A DNA stretch of 64,000 bases from CAZUYC01 sp964624475. GTDB lineage: Bacteria > Myxococcota_A > UBA9160 > SMWR01. The notes beneath the pieces were generated by a model that saw nothing but the letters and a program-made list of their open reading frames with translations, searched no databases and was not told where the DNA came from. The stretch is taken from positions 1 to 64,000 of the forward strand of contig CAZUYC010000112.1 in assembly GCA_964624475.1 (NCBI GenBank). The letters run 5' to 3'. Position 1 is the first letter of the stretch, and each line of letters begins with the position of its first letter. Below, in pieces: positions 8,454 to 16,840 of the stretch. The position numbers and the translations under genes are program-made.

Positions 8454-9127
8454 CGCTCGCAGCCGCCGGCGGCCCCCGGCCCGCAGCAGCCCGGCTCCCG
8501 GACGCAGCGGCAGGCTCCGACCGCGGCGAGCGCGCCGAGGACGGGCGCCGTCAGGTAGATCCAGAGCCCCGCGAGCTCGCCGCTCACGAGGGCGGGCGCG
8601 AGCGAGCGCGCCGGATTCATCGAGGCGCCCGAGATCGGGCCGCCGAGCAGGGCGCCGAGGGCGACCGTGCCGCCTATCGCGACCCCTGCGGCGACTCCCT
8701 TCTCCCGGGCCCCGGTGGCTACGCCGAGGATCACGAACATGAGGATCGAGGTCAGCAGCACCTCGACGAAGAACGCCTGATGGGCCGCTCCGGCGGGCGC
8801 CGTCACGCCGAGGTGGCTGCCGGAAAAGAGGGCCCGCACCACCAGGCTCGCCGCCATCGCCCCGGCGCACTGGGCCAGGACGTAGGGGCACGCCTCGCGC
8901 AGCGCGATCCGGCGCGCGGCCCAGAAGCCGAACGTGACCGCGGGATTCAGGTGCGCGCCCGAGACGTCGCCGAGCGCGGTGATCATGCTCATCACCACGA
9001 GGCCGAAGCAGAGCGCGATCCCGACGTGCGAAACCGCCCCGCCCGTCACCTCGTCCACTGCGATCGCACCAGTGCCCGCGAAGACCAGCGCGAAGGTGCC
9101 GATGGCCTCCGCCAGGTATCTCTTCAC
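8450..9127 (-). CDS. aquaporin/aquaglyceroporin (AqpS-like), likely arsenite channel
   Basis: A 225-residue MIP-family channel with six hydrophobic helices and both signature loops: GAHLNPAVT near residues 57-65 and GASMNPARS near 174-182. The first helix ETFG-like region reads LAEAIGTFALVFAGTGA. The C-terminus carries an unusual Cys-rich cytosolic tail (five Cys in the last 23 residues, within ACRCV...GCC...GGC). It is translationally coupled to arsC (GTGA at 8450-8453). In rhizobial ars operons an aquaglyceroporin replaces the arsenite pump, so the same detoxification route is inferred here; plain water or glycerol transport remains possible. Confidence 0.88.
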   Translation of the reverse strand: MKRYLAEAIGTFALVFAGTGAIAVDEVTGGAVSHVGIALCFGLVVMSMITALGDVSGAHLNPAVTFGFWAARRIALREACPYVLAQCAGAMAASLVVRALFSGSHLGVTAPAGAAHQAFFVEVLLTSILMFVILGVATGAREKGVAAGVAIGGTVALGALLGGPISGASMNPARSLAPALVSGELAGLWIYLTAPVLGALAAVGACRCVREPGCCGPGAAGGCER

Positions 9128-9233
9128 GAGGACGGAGGTTAGCCCGGCCGGGCCATGGGGCCCGCTTTACCCGGGGCAGCCCGCGTGGTGTAATGCGCGC
9201 CGGGGAAGAGCGCCTCGGGCGCGTGGAGCGAGC

Positions 9234-9776
9234 ATGGGCCCTCCGCAAGGCCGCGTGGCTCAGCTCGACTCCCTGCGGGCGCTGGCCGTCGGCGGGGTGC
9301 TCTACGCGCACCTCGTTCCCGCGGGCCTGTTCGTCGCTCTCCCGCTCTACGCGCTCCTCGTCCAGCTCGGCGCCGCGCGCGGGGGCGGCCCGCTCGACGC
9401 GCGCGTCTGCGAGGGGACGCTCTCGGCGCTCGCCTGCTTCTGGGCCGTGGACGGCGCCGCACGCGGCTTCGGCCGCCTCGGGGGGCGCCTCCTCGACGCC
9501 CGCGCCGTGCAGGCGCTGGGCCGCGTGAGCTACGGGATCTACCTCTTCCACCCGTTCGCCCCGGGTCTGCTCGCCGCGATCGCCGGGCCGGCGCTCGTCG
9601 CCCCCGGGAGCGCCGCCGCGATCCTGGGACAGCTCGCCACGACGCTCGCGCTCGCGGCCGCCTCGTGGCGCTACCTCGAGCGCCCGATCAACGCCTGGAA
9701 GGATCGCCTACCCTACCGCGGGGGAGAGGCCGGGCCCGGACCGCTCGCCGCAGCAGCCCCCGGAGGATCGCCCTGA
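9234..9776 (+). CDS. acyltransferase-3-like protein with internal deletion
   Basis: A 180-residue product, about half the usual 350-400. The N-terminus QLDSLRALAVGGVLYAHLVPAG is the first helix of acyltransferase-3 proteins with the Arg-x10-His catalytic pair. From about residue 75 it matches the family's end: ALGRVSYGIYLFHPF and ASWRYLERPINAWKDR. The four or five central helices are missing, so the gene has suffered an in-frame internal deletion or is a minimal variant. Its TGA overlaps the apparent CTG start of the next gene. Function as an O-acyltransferase is doubtful. Confidence 0.6.
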   Translation: MGPPQGRVAQLDSLRALAVGGVLYAHLVPAGLFVALPLYALLVQLGAARGGGPLDARVCEGTLSALACFWAVDGAARGFGRLGGRLLDARAVQALGRVSYGIYLFHPFAPGLLAAIAGPALVAPGSAAAILGQLATTLALAAASWRYLERPINAWKDRLPYRGGEAGPGPLAAAAPGGSP

Positions 9777-10618
9777 ACCACGGCGTCACGATCTTCATCA
9801 CCGACTACTCGATCCAGCCGCACGACCTCGCGCGCGAGCTCGAGGCGCGCGGCTTCGAGTCGCTCTGGCTTCCGGAGCACTCGCACATCCCGGTGTCGCG
9901 CCGCTCGCCCTGGCCCGGCGGGGCCGAGCTCCCGAAGATGTACCACGACGTCTACGAGCCCTTCGTCGCGCTCGCGGCGGCGGCGGCGGTGACGACGCGG
10001 CTTCGGCTCGCGACGGGGATCTGCCTCGTGGTGCAGCGCGACCCGATCCAGACGGCGAAGGACGTGGCGACGCTCGACCGCCTCTCGGGCGGGCGCTTCC
10101 TCTTCGGCGTCGGCGCGGGCTGGAACGCCGAGGAGATGGCGAACCACGGCACGCGCGACTTCGGGCGCCGCTTCGCGCTCCTGCGCGAGCGCGTCGAGGC
10201 GATGAAGGAGATCTGGACCCGGAGCGAGGCCGAGTACCACGGCGAGCTCGTCGACTTCGAGCCGATCTACGCCTGGCCCAAGCCGCTGCAGAAGCCGCAC
10301 CCCAGGGTCCACGTCGGCGGCGGCTTCCCGGGCGGTGCGCGCCGCGCGGCGCGCTTCGGCGACGGCTGGATGCCGATCCACGGGCGCGACGAGATCGTCG
10401 AGAACCTGCCCGCCTTCCGCGAGCTCGCCCTGAAGCAGGGCCGCGACCCCGCCACGCTCGAGGTCACGGTCTTCGGCATGTTGCCCGACCCGGAGGCGCT
10501 GGAGCGCTATGCCGCCGCGGGGATCGCGCGCGTCGTCTTCGGCCTCCCGCCGGTGGCGCGCGACGACGCGCTCCCCCTGCTCGACCGCTACGCGGAGCTC
10601 GCGCGGCGCGTCGGCTGA
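9773..10618 (+). CDS. LLM-class F420-dependent oxidoreductase (TIGR03619-like)
   Basis: A 281-residue luciferase-like TIM-barrel protein. Motifs include VTIFITDYSIQPHDLARELEARGFESLWLPEHSHIP at the N-terminus (two parts of one region), DVATLDRLSGGRFLFGVGAGWN (near residues 95-117) and HVGGGFPGGARRAARFGDGW. These define bacterial LLM enzymes that use F420 or FMN. No ATG or GTG exists before residue 56, and the family's N-terminus fits a start at CTG 9773. That codon forms CTGA with the upstream stop and has GGAGG at 9761-9765. The substrate is unknown; xenobiotic or lipid oxidation is typical. Confidence 0.85.
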   Translation: MNHGVTIFITDYSIQPHDLARELEARGFESLWLPEHSHIPVSRRSPWPGGAELPKMYHDVYEPFVALAAAAAVTTRLRLATGICLVVQRDPIQTAKDVATLDRLSGGRFLFGVGAGWNAEEMANHGTRDFGRRFALLRERVEAMKEIWTRSEAEYHGELVDFEPIYAWPKPLQKPHPRVHVGGGFPGGARRAARFGDGWMPIHGRDEIVENLPAFRELALKQGRDPATLEVTVFGMLPDPEALERYAAAGIARVVFGLPPVARDDALPLLDRYAELARRVG

Positions 10619-10665
10619 TCACGCGCGGTAGCGCGGGGCGGGTCAGAAGAGCTCCCCGGGACGCT

Positions 10666-12021
10666 TCAGCGCCCGGGTACCCGCGCCGCGCGGAGCGCCC
10701 ACGGCGGGGGGCCCGGCGGGCGAGGCGGCAGCGTCGCAATCGCATCGCAGCCGCGCAGCGGGCGCCCGTCGAGGAGCGCGCCGCGCAGGCAGACCTCGGC
10801 ATCTCCGGACGCGAGGCCGGAGGCGTCGACGCGGAAGTGCAGGAGGAGGTCCGTGTGACCGTCGCGGTCGAGATCCACCCGATGCGGCGGAGCGTGGACG
10901 GGCGGCGCGCCGCCGGGCCCGAAGGCGAGGCTCGCCGCGTCGATCTCGACCGTGTCGAGCTCCTCGGAGCCCAGGATCGCCACGGGGAGCACACTCCGAG
11001 TTCCGGGTCGGACCCGGTTGTACCGGCTTCGGGGCCTCACGTCGATCGCGACCTCGCGCGTGAAGCGCACGCGCCAGATCCGGTCGAAGTCCTGCTCCGC
11101 GACGTAGAGATCGCCCGTCTCGGGGTGGAAGGCGAGCCCCGCCGCCTGACCGAAGCCGGTGGCGAAGACCTCATGCGTGCCGTCGACTGCGACGCGTACG
11201 ATCCGGCTCTGCGGCGCAGGGCGGTCCTCGGTCACGTAGAGGAAGCCGTCGGGGCCGAACTCGACGTTGTCGGGGTTGGTGAGGCCCACCTCGGTCGGCG
11301 CGCCGAGGGGGGAGACGCGCCCCGCCGGGTCGATCCGGATCACGCGGTGGAGCGACGTTTCCGCCGCGTAGAGCGCGGGCTCCTCGGCAGCGCCGAAGTC
11401 GCCGAAGGCGAGGCCCTCGGGACGGCGGAGCCCGCCGACGAGAACGCTCATCGCAGAGCGGTCCGCTTCGAGGCGGAGGATCCGGCCCCCGACGAGGTCC
11501 TCGGCGACGTAGACCGTTCCCGCGGCGCCGAAGCGCCCGTCGCTCTCGATCACCGCGAGGCCCTCCGGGTTGCTGATCGCAAGCGGTGTGGAGACGGACG
11601 CCGGCAGCGTCACCGTGTGCGGACGCCCATCGGCGTCGTAGAAGACGCCTGTGGCGAAGAGGCGCTGCGAGGTCGCGGCAGGCGTGACCTCGCTCGTCAC
11701 GAGCAACGTCGCCAGGCGGTCCCGCAGGTTCAGGAGGGCCACCTGGTCCGCGCGGCTGATGCCCCCGCCGAGGCCCGTGACCCGGCCGGTCTCGGGATCG
11801 ACGAGGACGAGGCCTCCGCGCGGTCCGGGGATCTCGAGGGCCGCAAAGAGGTTCCCGAAGGGGTCGAAGGCGAGCCCGTCGACGAGGTCGAGCTGCGCCG
11901 CCGTTTCGGGCGGCGTGACGAGCTCGAGGAGTCCCGCCTCGGGATCGGCGAGCCCCGGCGCGGCCCATCCCGGACCGGCGCTTGCGAAGAGTCCCAGGGC
12001 AGCGACGAGCAGCCTCCGCAT
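10666..12021 (-). CDS. secreted beta-propeller protein (SMP-30/NHL-like)
   Basis: A 451-residue exported protein with signal peptide MRRLLVAALGLFASAGPGWA. Residues about 40-330 contain repeated propeller strands such as VDGLAFDPFGNLFAA, RRPEGLAFGDFG, NPDNVEFGPDGFLYVTED and AAGLAFHPETGDLYVAEQD, as in SMP-30/gluconolactonase and NHL propellers. The C-terminus (about 345-440) is a separate domain: IDVRPRSRYNRVRPGTRSVLPVAILG, then DLDRDGHTDLLLHFR. That domain is common on exported proteins of environmental bacteria. Enzyme activity is not evident. ATG 12021 has GGGAGA upstream and is divergent from the SnoaL-like gene. Confidence 0.8.
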   Translation of the reverse strand: MRRLLVAALGLFASAGPGWAAPGLADPEAGLLELVTPPETAAQLDLVDGLAFDPFGNLFAALEIPGPRGGLVLVDPETGRVTGLGGGISRADQVALLNLRDRLATLLVTSEVTPAATSQRLFATGVFYDADGRPHTVTLPASVSTPLAISNPEGLAVIESDGRFGAAGTVYVAEDLVGGRILRLEADRSAMSVLVGGLRRPEGLAFGDFGAAEEPALYAAETSLHRVIRIDPAGRVSPLGAPTEVGLTNPDNVEFGPDGFLYVTEDRPAPQSRIVRVAVDGTHEVFATGFGQAAGLAFHPETGDLYVAEQDFDRIWRVRFTREVAIDVRPRSRYNRVRPGTRSVLPVAILGSEELDTVEIDAASLAFGPGGAPPVHAPPHRVDLDRDGHTDLLLHFRVDASGLASGDAEVCLRGALLDGRPLRGCDAIATLPPRPPGPPPWALRAARVPGR

Positions 12022-12076
12022 CGCGATCTCCCTCGCCCAAAGTGTACACTGCGAAGCCCGTCCACCGGAGGCGACC

Positions 12077-12562
12077 ATGGACCCCCTGCGCGAGCTCGTC
12101 GAGATCGAGGCCATCAAGAGGCTCAAGTACAAGTACCTGCGCTGCATCGATCAGAAGCGCTGGGACGAGCTGGCGGAAACCTTCAGCGAGGACGCCACCT
12201 GCTCCTACGGAGACGGCAAGTTCTCGTTCCAGGGCCGCGACGCGATCCTCGACTTCCTGCGCAAGGGGATGAGCGCCCCGACCTTTCACTCCGCCCACCA
12301 CGTGCACCACCCGGAGATCGACCTCACGAGCGAGACCTCGGCCCGGGGCACCTGGGCGCTCGAGGACACCGTGATCGAGAAGGCCGCCGGCTGGTCGCTG
12401 CGCGGCGCCGCTTTCTACGCGGACGAGTACGTGAAGCGAAACGGCCGCTGGCTGATCCAGCACACGGGATACACGCGCATCTACGAGGAGTCGCACGCGC
12501 GCAAGGACATCCCGAGCCTGCGCCTCACCGCCTCGCGCTGGGGGACGGCCGACGAGGGCTAG
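12077..12562 (+). CDS. SnoaL-like (NTF2-fold) protein
   Basis: A 161-residue protein matching the SnoaL_4 type: ELVEIEAIKRLKYKYLRCID, DELAETFSEDATCSYGDGKFSF, AHHVHHPEIDL, and DEYVKRNGRWLIQHTGYTRIYE. The fold is a cone-shaped alpha+beta barrel used by ketosteroid-isomerase-like, cyclase and dehydratase enzymes. These short stand-alone members are abundant in lipid-degrading lineages and mostly uncharacterised. ATG 12077 follows a GGAGGCG ribosome site. It is divergent from the beta-propeller gene across 55 bases. Confidence 0.85.
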   Translation: MDPLRELVEIEAIKRLKYKYLRCIDQKRWDELAETFSEDATCSYGDGKFSFQGRDAILDFLRKGMSAPTFHSAHHVHHPEIDLTSETSARGTWALEDTVIEKAAGWSLRGAAFYADEYVKRNGRWLIQHTGYTRIYEESHARKDIPSLRLTASRWGTADEG

Positions 12563-12620
12563 CTGCTAGCGCCCGCTCGATGGGCTTCGTGCGGGTGCGT
12601 TCGATCCCGAGCGCGGGGCG

Positions 12621-13943
12621 CTACCGGACGGGGGGGCTCGCCACCTCACCCGCGAAGGGCGCGGTCACGCGCTCGCGCCAGTCGCGGATCTCGCGCCGCA
12701 GCCCCCGCGCGATCCGTGGGTGCTCGCGCGCGAGGTCGCGCTCCTCGCGGGGATCGGCGAGGACGTCGTAGAGCTCCTCGCCGGCGCCCGCGTACCGGAT
12801 GTAGTGCCAGCGATCCCGGCGCGCGAACCAGGCCGTCCCGCGCCTGGCCTCGGTCGGGCCGACGCCCGCGCCGCCGCGGACCCCGTCCATTCCCTCGATC
12901 ACGCTCTCGCGCTCCCAGCCGCCGCGCCCCTCGAGCAACGGCCGCAGGCTGTGCCCGGGGAGGCCCGGCGGCGCGGGGACGCCCGCGTAGGCGAGGAAGG
13001 TCGGAACGAGATCGACCGCGGAGACGAGCTCGTCGCGCACGACCTCCGCCGGCACCTGCCCCGGCCAGCGCAGCACGACCGGCGTCCGGAAGCCGAGGTC
13101 GTACATCGTGCGCTTTCCTCTCGGACCGTCGTGGAGCGGGTCGGTGCGCTCGAAATCCGGGGGCTGGTCCCAGCCGTTGTCCGCGATGTAGGCGAGCAGC
13201 GTGCGCTCGAGCAGGCCGCGCTTCTCGAGCTCGGCGCGCAGCTCGCCCACCACGGCGTCGAAGCGCGTCACGTTCGCGTAGTAGTCGACCGCGGAGACCG
13301 AGAAGCCGCGGTCGCGGTAGAGGCGCCGGTACGCCTCGGGCGCGTCGTGCGGGACGTGGGGCAGCGCGGGGGCGAACCACACGAAGAAGGGACCGTCCCG
13401 ATGCGCGTCGAGGAAGCGCGAAAGCGGCTCCAGCGTCTCGCGGCCGAGCGGCACGCCCTCCTCGCTGCGCAAGAAGCCGTCGCCCGTGAGCTGCATCCCC
13501 TCGTCGAAGCCGGCCAGGGCGAAGGTCCCCTCGAAGAACTTCCCGCCCTGGAAGCTCGCGTAGCCGTTCTGGCCCAGGAGTGCCGGGAGCGTGGTGAAGC
13601 CCAGGATCGCCTCGGCATGCGGGCGCACCACGCCTTCGCGCGCGAGCTGCTCGAGGCGCGAGGTCCACTGCACGGGGTGGAGGCCGGTGAGCAGCGAGCG
13701 CAGCGAGGGGCGGCACAGGCTCGCCGTGGCGTAGCCGTTGCGGAAGACCGTCCCCTCCGCGGCGAGGCGGTCGAGGTTCGGCGTCTGCACGACCGGCGAG
13801 CCCATGAAGCCCGAGTCCGGATAGCCGTGGTCGTCGCCGATCACGAGGACGAAATTCGGACGCTCCGCGCTCCCTCCCGCCCGGCAGGCGCCGGCGAACG
13901 CCGCCGCGAGAAGCAGGAGGGCCCGGAGCGGCATGCGCGTCAT
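12621..13943 (-). CDS. sulfatase-family lipoprotein with atypical catalytic signature
   Basis: A 440-residue protein. A lipobox (AFAGAC, Cys20) makes it a predicted outer-surface lipoprotein. The alkaline-phosphatase-like sulfatase fold is clear: FVLVIGDDHGYPD (metal Asp37/38), QTPNLDRLAAEGTVFRNGYA, ALPHVPHDAPEAY and AYIADNGWDQP. The catalytic Cys77 lies in CRPSLRSLLTG: position +4 is Leu, not the Arg of the formylglycine signature C-x-P-x-R; an Arg follows one place later. It may therefore be an unmodified or divergent sulfatase or phosphodiesterase-like hydrolase. It is monocistronic and convergent with the SnoaL-like gene. No maturase gene is in the window. Confidence 0.82.
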   Translation of the reverse strand: MTRMPLRALLLLAAAFAGACRAGGSAERPNFVLVIGDDHGYPDSGFMGSPVVQTPNLDRLAAEGTVFRNGYATASLCRPSLRSLLTGLHPVQWTSRLEQLAREGVVRPHAEAILGFTTLPALLGQNGYASFQGGKFFEGTFALAGFDEGMQLTGDGFLRSEEGVPLGRETLEPLSRFLDAHRDGPFFVWFAPALPHVPHDAPEAYRRLYRDRGFSVSAVDYYANVTRFDAVVGELRAELEKRGLLERTLLAYIADNGWDQPPDFERTDPLHDGPRGKRTMYDLGFRTPVVLRWPGQVPAEVVRDELVSAVDLVPTFLAYAGVPAPPGLPGHSLRPLLEGRGGWERESVIEGMDGVRGGAGVGPTEARRGTAWFARRDRWHYIRYAGAGEELYDVLADPREERDLAREHPRIARGLRREIRDWRERVTAPFAGEVASPPVR

Positions 13944-14065
13944 AATGAGGGGGCGGGGCCGCCTCCGCCAGCGCCCGATCGGCGCGGGAACGCGGTCCCG
14001 GGGGACGGGAGAGCCGTGAGCCGGATCCGCTTCCGCAGCGACGACCTGCGCAGCGCGGGCTGACC

Positions 14066-14464
14066 TTGCGCGGCCGCTCGACGCTCCTGCGCTACTGGCT
14101 CTTCCAGCTCCCGGGCGCCCTCGCGGTGGCGGGGTTGCTCGTGCTGCTCGTGCATGGGTGGGGCCTCGCGCCGCGCCTCGCGGTCCTCTTCCTGGCGCTC
14201 TGGGTGCTGAAGGACCTCGCGCTCTATCCGCTCGTGAGCAAGGCCTACGAGCCCCGGAGCGGCGGAGGCGCCGACGCGCTGCTCGGCGCCCTCGCGACGG
14301 CCCGCGAGCGGCTCGACCCGGAGGGCTACGTCCGCGTGGGGCACGAGCTCTGGCGCGCGCGCCTGCGCGAGGGAGTCGCCGAGCGGGGCGCCGCGGTGCG
14401 CGTCCTGGCCGTGCGCGGGCTCACGCTCGTGGTCGAGGTCGCCGATCCCGAGGAGCGGCCGTGA
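14066..14464 (+). CDS. NfeD-like membrane protein
   Basis: A 132-residue protein beginning at a TTG (14066) with two predicted membrane helices (about residues 8-28 and 33-56) and a C-terminal soluble beta domain. That domain holds ALATARERLDPEGYVRVGHELWRARL, the sequence typical of the NfeD OB-fold, which is normally partnered with SPFH/stomatin-like proteins. No SPFH gene is adjacent, which is unusual. The stop overlaps the GTG of the next gene (GTGA at 14461-14464), so the peptidase gene is translationally coupled. Confidence 0.78.
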   Translation: MRGRSTLLRYWLFQLPGALAVAGLLVLLVHGWGLAPRLAVLFLALWVLKDLALYPLVSKAYEPRSGGGADALLGALATARERLDPEGYVRVGHELWRARLREGVAERGAAVRVLAVRGLTLVVEVADPEERP

Positions 14465-15390
14465 ACCGACTCGCGCTCGCAGTGCACGGCGGAGCGGGAG
14501 CGCAGGGGCGCGGGAGCCGCGCGCCGGCCGAGGAGGAGGCCATCCGGCGCGCGATCGCCGAGTGCCTGGCGGCCGGCCACGCCGCGCTCGCCGCGGGCGC
14601 GTCGGCGCTCGACGTGGTCGAGCGCGCCGTCGCGCGCCTCGAGGACGACCCGCACTTCAACGCCGGCCGCGGCTCGGCGCTCACGATCGAGGGCCGGGTC
14701 GAGATGGACGCGAGCATCATGGACGGCCGCTCGCGCGCGGCGGGTGCCGTGGCCGGCGTGACTCGCATCGCGAACCCCGTCGCCGCGGCGCGGCTCGTGA
14801 TGGAGCGCTCTCCCCACGTGCTCCTCGCCGGCGAGGCCGCGGACCGCTTCGCCCTCGCGCACGGGGCAAAGGCCGCCGACCCCGCGAGCCTGGTGACCGA
14901 CGAGCGCCGGCGCGAGCTCGAGCGCCTGCGCGCGGGCAAGCACCCCTCGGCATCGGCCGGGACGGGGCGCCCTGCTGCGGGCACCGTCGGCGCCGTGGCC
15001 CGCGACGCGAACGGGCACCTCGCCGCCGCCACCTCGACGGGCGGCCAGACCGGGCAGCTCCCCGGGCGCGTCGGCGATTCGGCCGTGATCGGCGCCGGCA
15101 CCTGGGCCGACGATGCCACCTGCGCCGTCTCCGGGACCGGGCACGGCGAGGCGTTCATCCGCTGCGCCCTCGCCCACGAGATCGACACGCTCGTCCGCTT
15201 CCTGCGCATCCCACTCGACGCGGCCTGCGCCGCGGCGCTCGCGCGGGTGGCCGAGCTCGGGAGCACGGGGGGCTGCATCGCGGCGGACGCCCACGGGAGC
15301 CTGGCCCTGCGCTTCAACACGGCCGGCATGCTGCGCGGCTGGATCGACGCGAGCGGCCGCGCCCGGGTCGCGATCTACGCCGAGGAGTGA
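14461..15390 (+). CDS. isoaspartyl peptidase / plant-type L-asparaginase (Ntn hydrolase)
   Basis: A 309-residue protein of the type 2 asparaginase family. It opens LALAVHGGAGA. ARLEDDPHFNAGRGSALT and VEMDASIMDG are characteristic. The autocleavage site is AAGTVGAVARD, with Thr175 as the new N-terminal nucleophile of the beta chain; TGHGEAFIRC follows later. The enzyme removes beta-Asp dipeptides from damaged proteins and hydrolyses asparagine. GTG 14461 overlaps the stop of the NfeD-like gene. Between Gly and Thr the precursor should self-cleave into chains of about 174 and 135 residues. Confidence 0.92.
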   Translation: MNRLALAVHGGAGAQGRGSRAPAEEEAIRRAIAECLAAGHAALAAGASALDVVERAVARLEDDPHFNAGRGSALTIEGRVEMDASIMDGRSRAAGAVAGVTRIANPVAAARLVMERSPHVLLAGEAADRFALAHGAKAADPASLVTDERRRELERLRAGKHPSASAGTGRPAAGTVGAVARDANGHLAAATSTGGQTGQLPGRVGDSAVIGAGTWADDATCAVSGTGHGEAFIRCALAHEIDTLVRFLRIPLDAACAAALARVAELGSTGGCIAADAHGSLALRFNTAGMLRGWIDASGRARVAIYAEE

Positions 15391-15404
15391 CACCCGGAGG
15401 GAGC

Positions 15405-16805
15405 ATGGCTCGGAAACCGCGTCGGGTCCTGCGCTGCGTCTCGCCGGTCGACGGCCGAGTGGTGGCCGAGCGGCCGCTCGCGAGCGGGGCGGAGATCGCT
15501 GAGTGCCTCGAGCGAGCGCGGCATGCCCAGGCGCGCTGGCGGCGCGTCCCGGTCGCCGAGCGCGCCGCCGCCTGCTCGCGCCTGGTCGACGCCTTCGTGG
15601 CGAAAGGGCCCGAGATCGCGGCCGAGATCACCTGGCAGATGGGCCGCCCGATCCGGCACAGCCCGAACGAGGTGCGCGGCTTCGAGGAGCGCGCCCGCTA
15701 CATGATCGGCGTGGCCGAGGAGGCGCTCGCGCCGATCGGGTGCGGGCCGAAGCCCGGCTTCCACCGATTCATCCGCCGCGAGCCGCTCGGCATGGTCCTC
15801 ACCATCGCGCCGTGGAACTATCCGTATCTCACGGCCGTCAACTCGGTCGTGCCGGCCCTCCTCGCCGGAAACGCCGTCGTCGTGCGCCACTCCGCGCAGA
15901 CGCCCCTCTGCTCGGAGCGCATGGCGGAGGCGGGCCTGGCCGCCGGGCTCGAGCCGGGCCTGCTCCAGGCGCTCCACGCGAGCCATCGCGACACCGAGCG
16001 CCTCGTCGCCGGCGCCGGCGTCGACCACGTCGCCTTCACCGGCTCGGTCGGAGCCGGCCGGGCGGTGCAGCGCGCCGCCGCGGCCCGCTTCATCGGCGTG
16101 GGCCTCGAGCTCGGGGGCAAGGACCCGGCCTACGTGCGCGCGGACGCCGACCTGGCGCACGCCGTCCCGAACCTCGTCGATGGAGCCTTCTACAACGCGG
16201 GGCAGTCCTGCTGCGGGATCGAACGCATCTACGTCCACGCGGCGGTCCACGACGCCTTCGTCGAGGCCGCCGTCGCGCTCGCGCGGCGCTACCGGCTCGG
16301 GGACCCGACGGATCCCGAGGTCGATCTCGGACCCATGGTGCGCGCCGAGGCCGCCGCGCTCGTGCGCGAGCAGACCGCGCAGGCCGTCGCTCGCGGCGCC
16401 CGCGCGCTCGTCGACCCGGGCGAGTTCCCGGCCGACGCCCCCGGCACGCCGTACCTCGCCCCGCAGGTCCTGGTCGACGTCGACCACGGCATGCGCGTCA
16501 TGACCGAGGAGAGCTTCGGCCCGGTCGTCGGGATCCAGCGCGTTCGCGACGACGACGAGGCCGTCGACCTGATGAACGACAGCCCCTACGGTCTCACGGC
16601 GAGCGTCTGGACCCGCGACGAGTCCGCCGCCCTCGCGCTCGGCGAGCGTGTCGACACCGGTACCTGGTTCATGAACCGCTGCGACCATCTCGACCCCGCC
16701 CTCGCCTGGACCGGCGTCAAGGACTCGGGCCGCGGTTGCACCCTCTCGCGGCTCGGCTTCGAGGCGCTGACGCGCCCGAAGTCCTTCCATCTGCGCCTCG
16801 GCTAG
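15405..16805 (+). CDS. NAD(P)-dependent aldehyde dehydrogenase
   Basis: A 466-residue aldehyde dehydrogenase. The core motifs are in order: IAPWNYPYLTAVNSVVPALLAGNAVVV (cofactor binding), FTGSVGAGRAVQ, GLELGGKDPAYV with the general-base Glu (near residue 238), and AFYNAGQSCCGIERIYV with the nucleophilic Cys (near 272-273). EESFGPVVGIQRV closes the domain. Two adjacent Cys occur at the active-site position. It lies 14 bases after the peptidase stop with a GGAGGGAG ribosome site, so it is in the same operon. The aldehyde is unknown; medium-chain or amino aldehydes fit this subfamily. Confidence 0.92.
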   Translation: MARKPRRVLRCVSPVDGRVVAERPLASGAEIAECLERARHAQARWRRVPVAERAAACSRLVDAFVAKGPEIAAEITWQMGRPIRHSPNEVRGFEERARYMIGVAEEALAPIGCGPKPGFHRFIRREPLGMVLTIAPWNYPYLTAVNSVVPALLAGNAVVVRHSAQTPLCSERMAEAGLAAGLEPGLLQALHASHRDTERLVAGAGVDHVAFTGSVGAGRAVQRAAAARFIGVGLELGGKDPAYVRADADLAHAVPNLVDGAFYNAGQSCCGIERIYVHAAVHDAFVEAAVALARRYRLGDPTDPEVDLGPMVRAEAAALVREQTAQAVARGARALVDPGEFPADAPGTPYLAPQVLVDVDHGMRVMTEESFGPVVGIQRVRDDDEAVDLMNDSPYGLTASVWTRDESAALALGERVDTGTWFMNRCDHLDPALAWTGVKDSGRGCTLSRLGFEALTRPKSFHLRLG

Positions 16806-16840
16806 CCCCCGGGCGCGAGTTCGGCCCGGCGCCCCGGGCT

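Noticed and set aside
13985..14062. Tiny frame MSRIRFRSDDLRSAG before the NfeD-like gene
   Set aside because: Fifteen codons without family support; could be a leader but nothing in the sequence shows it.
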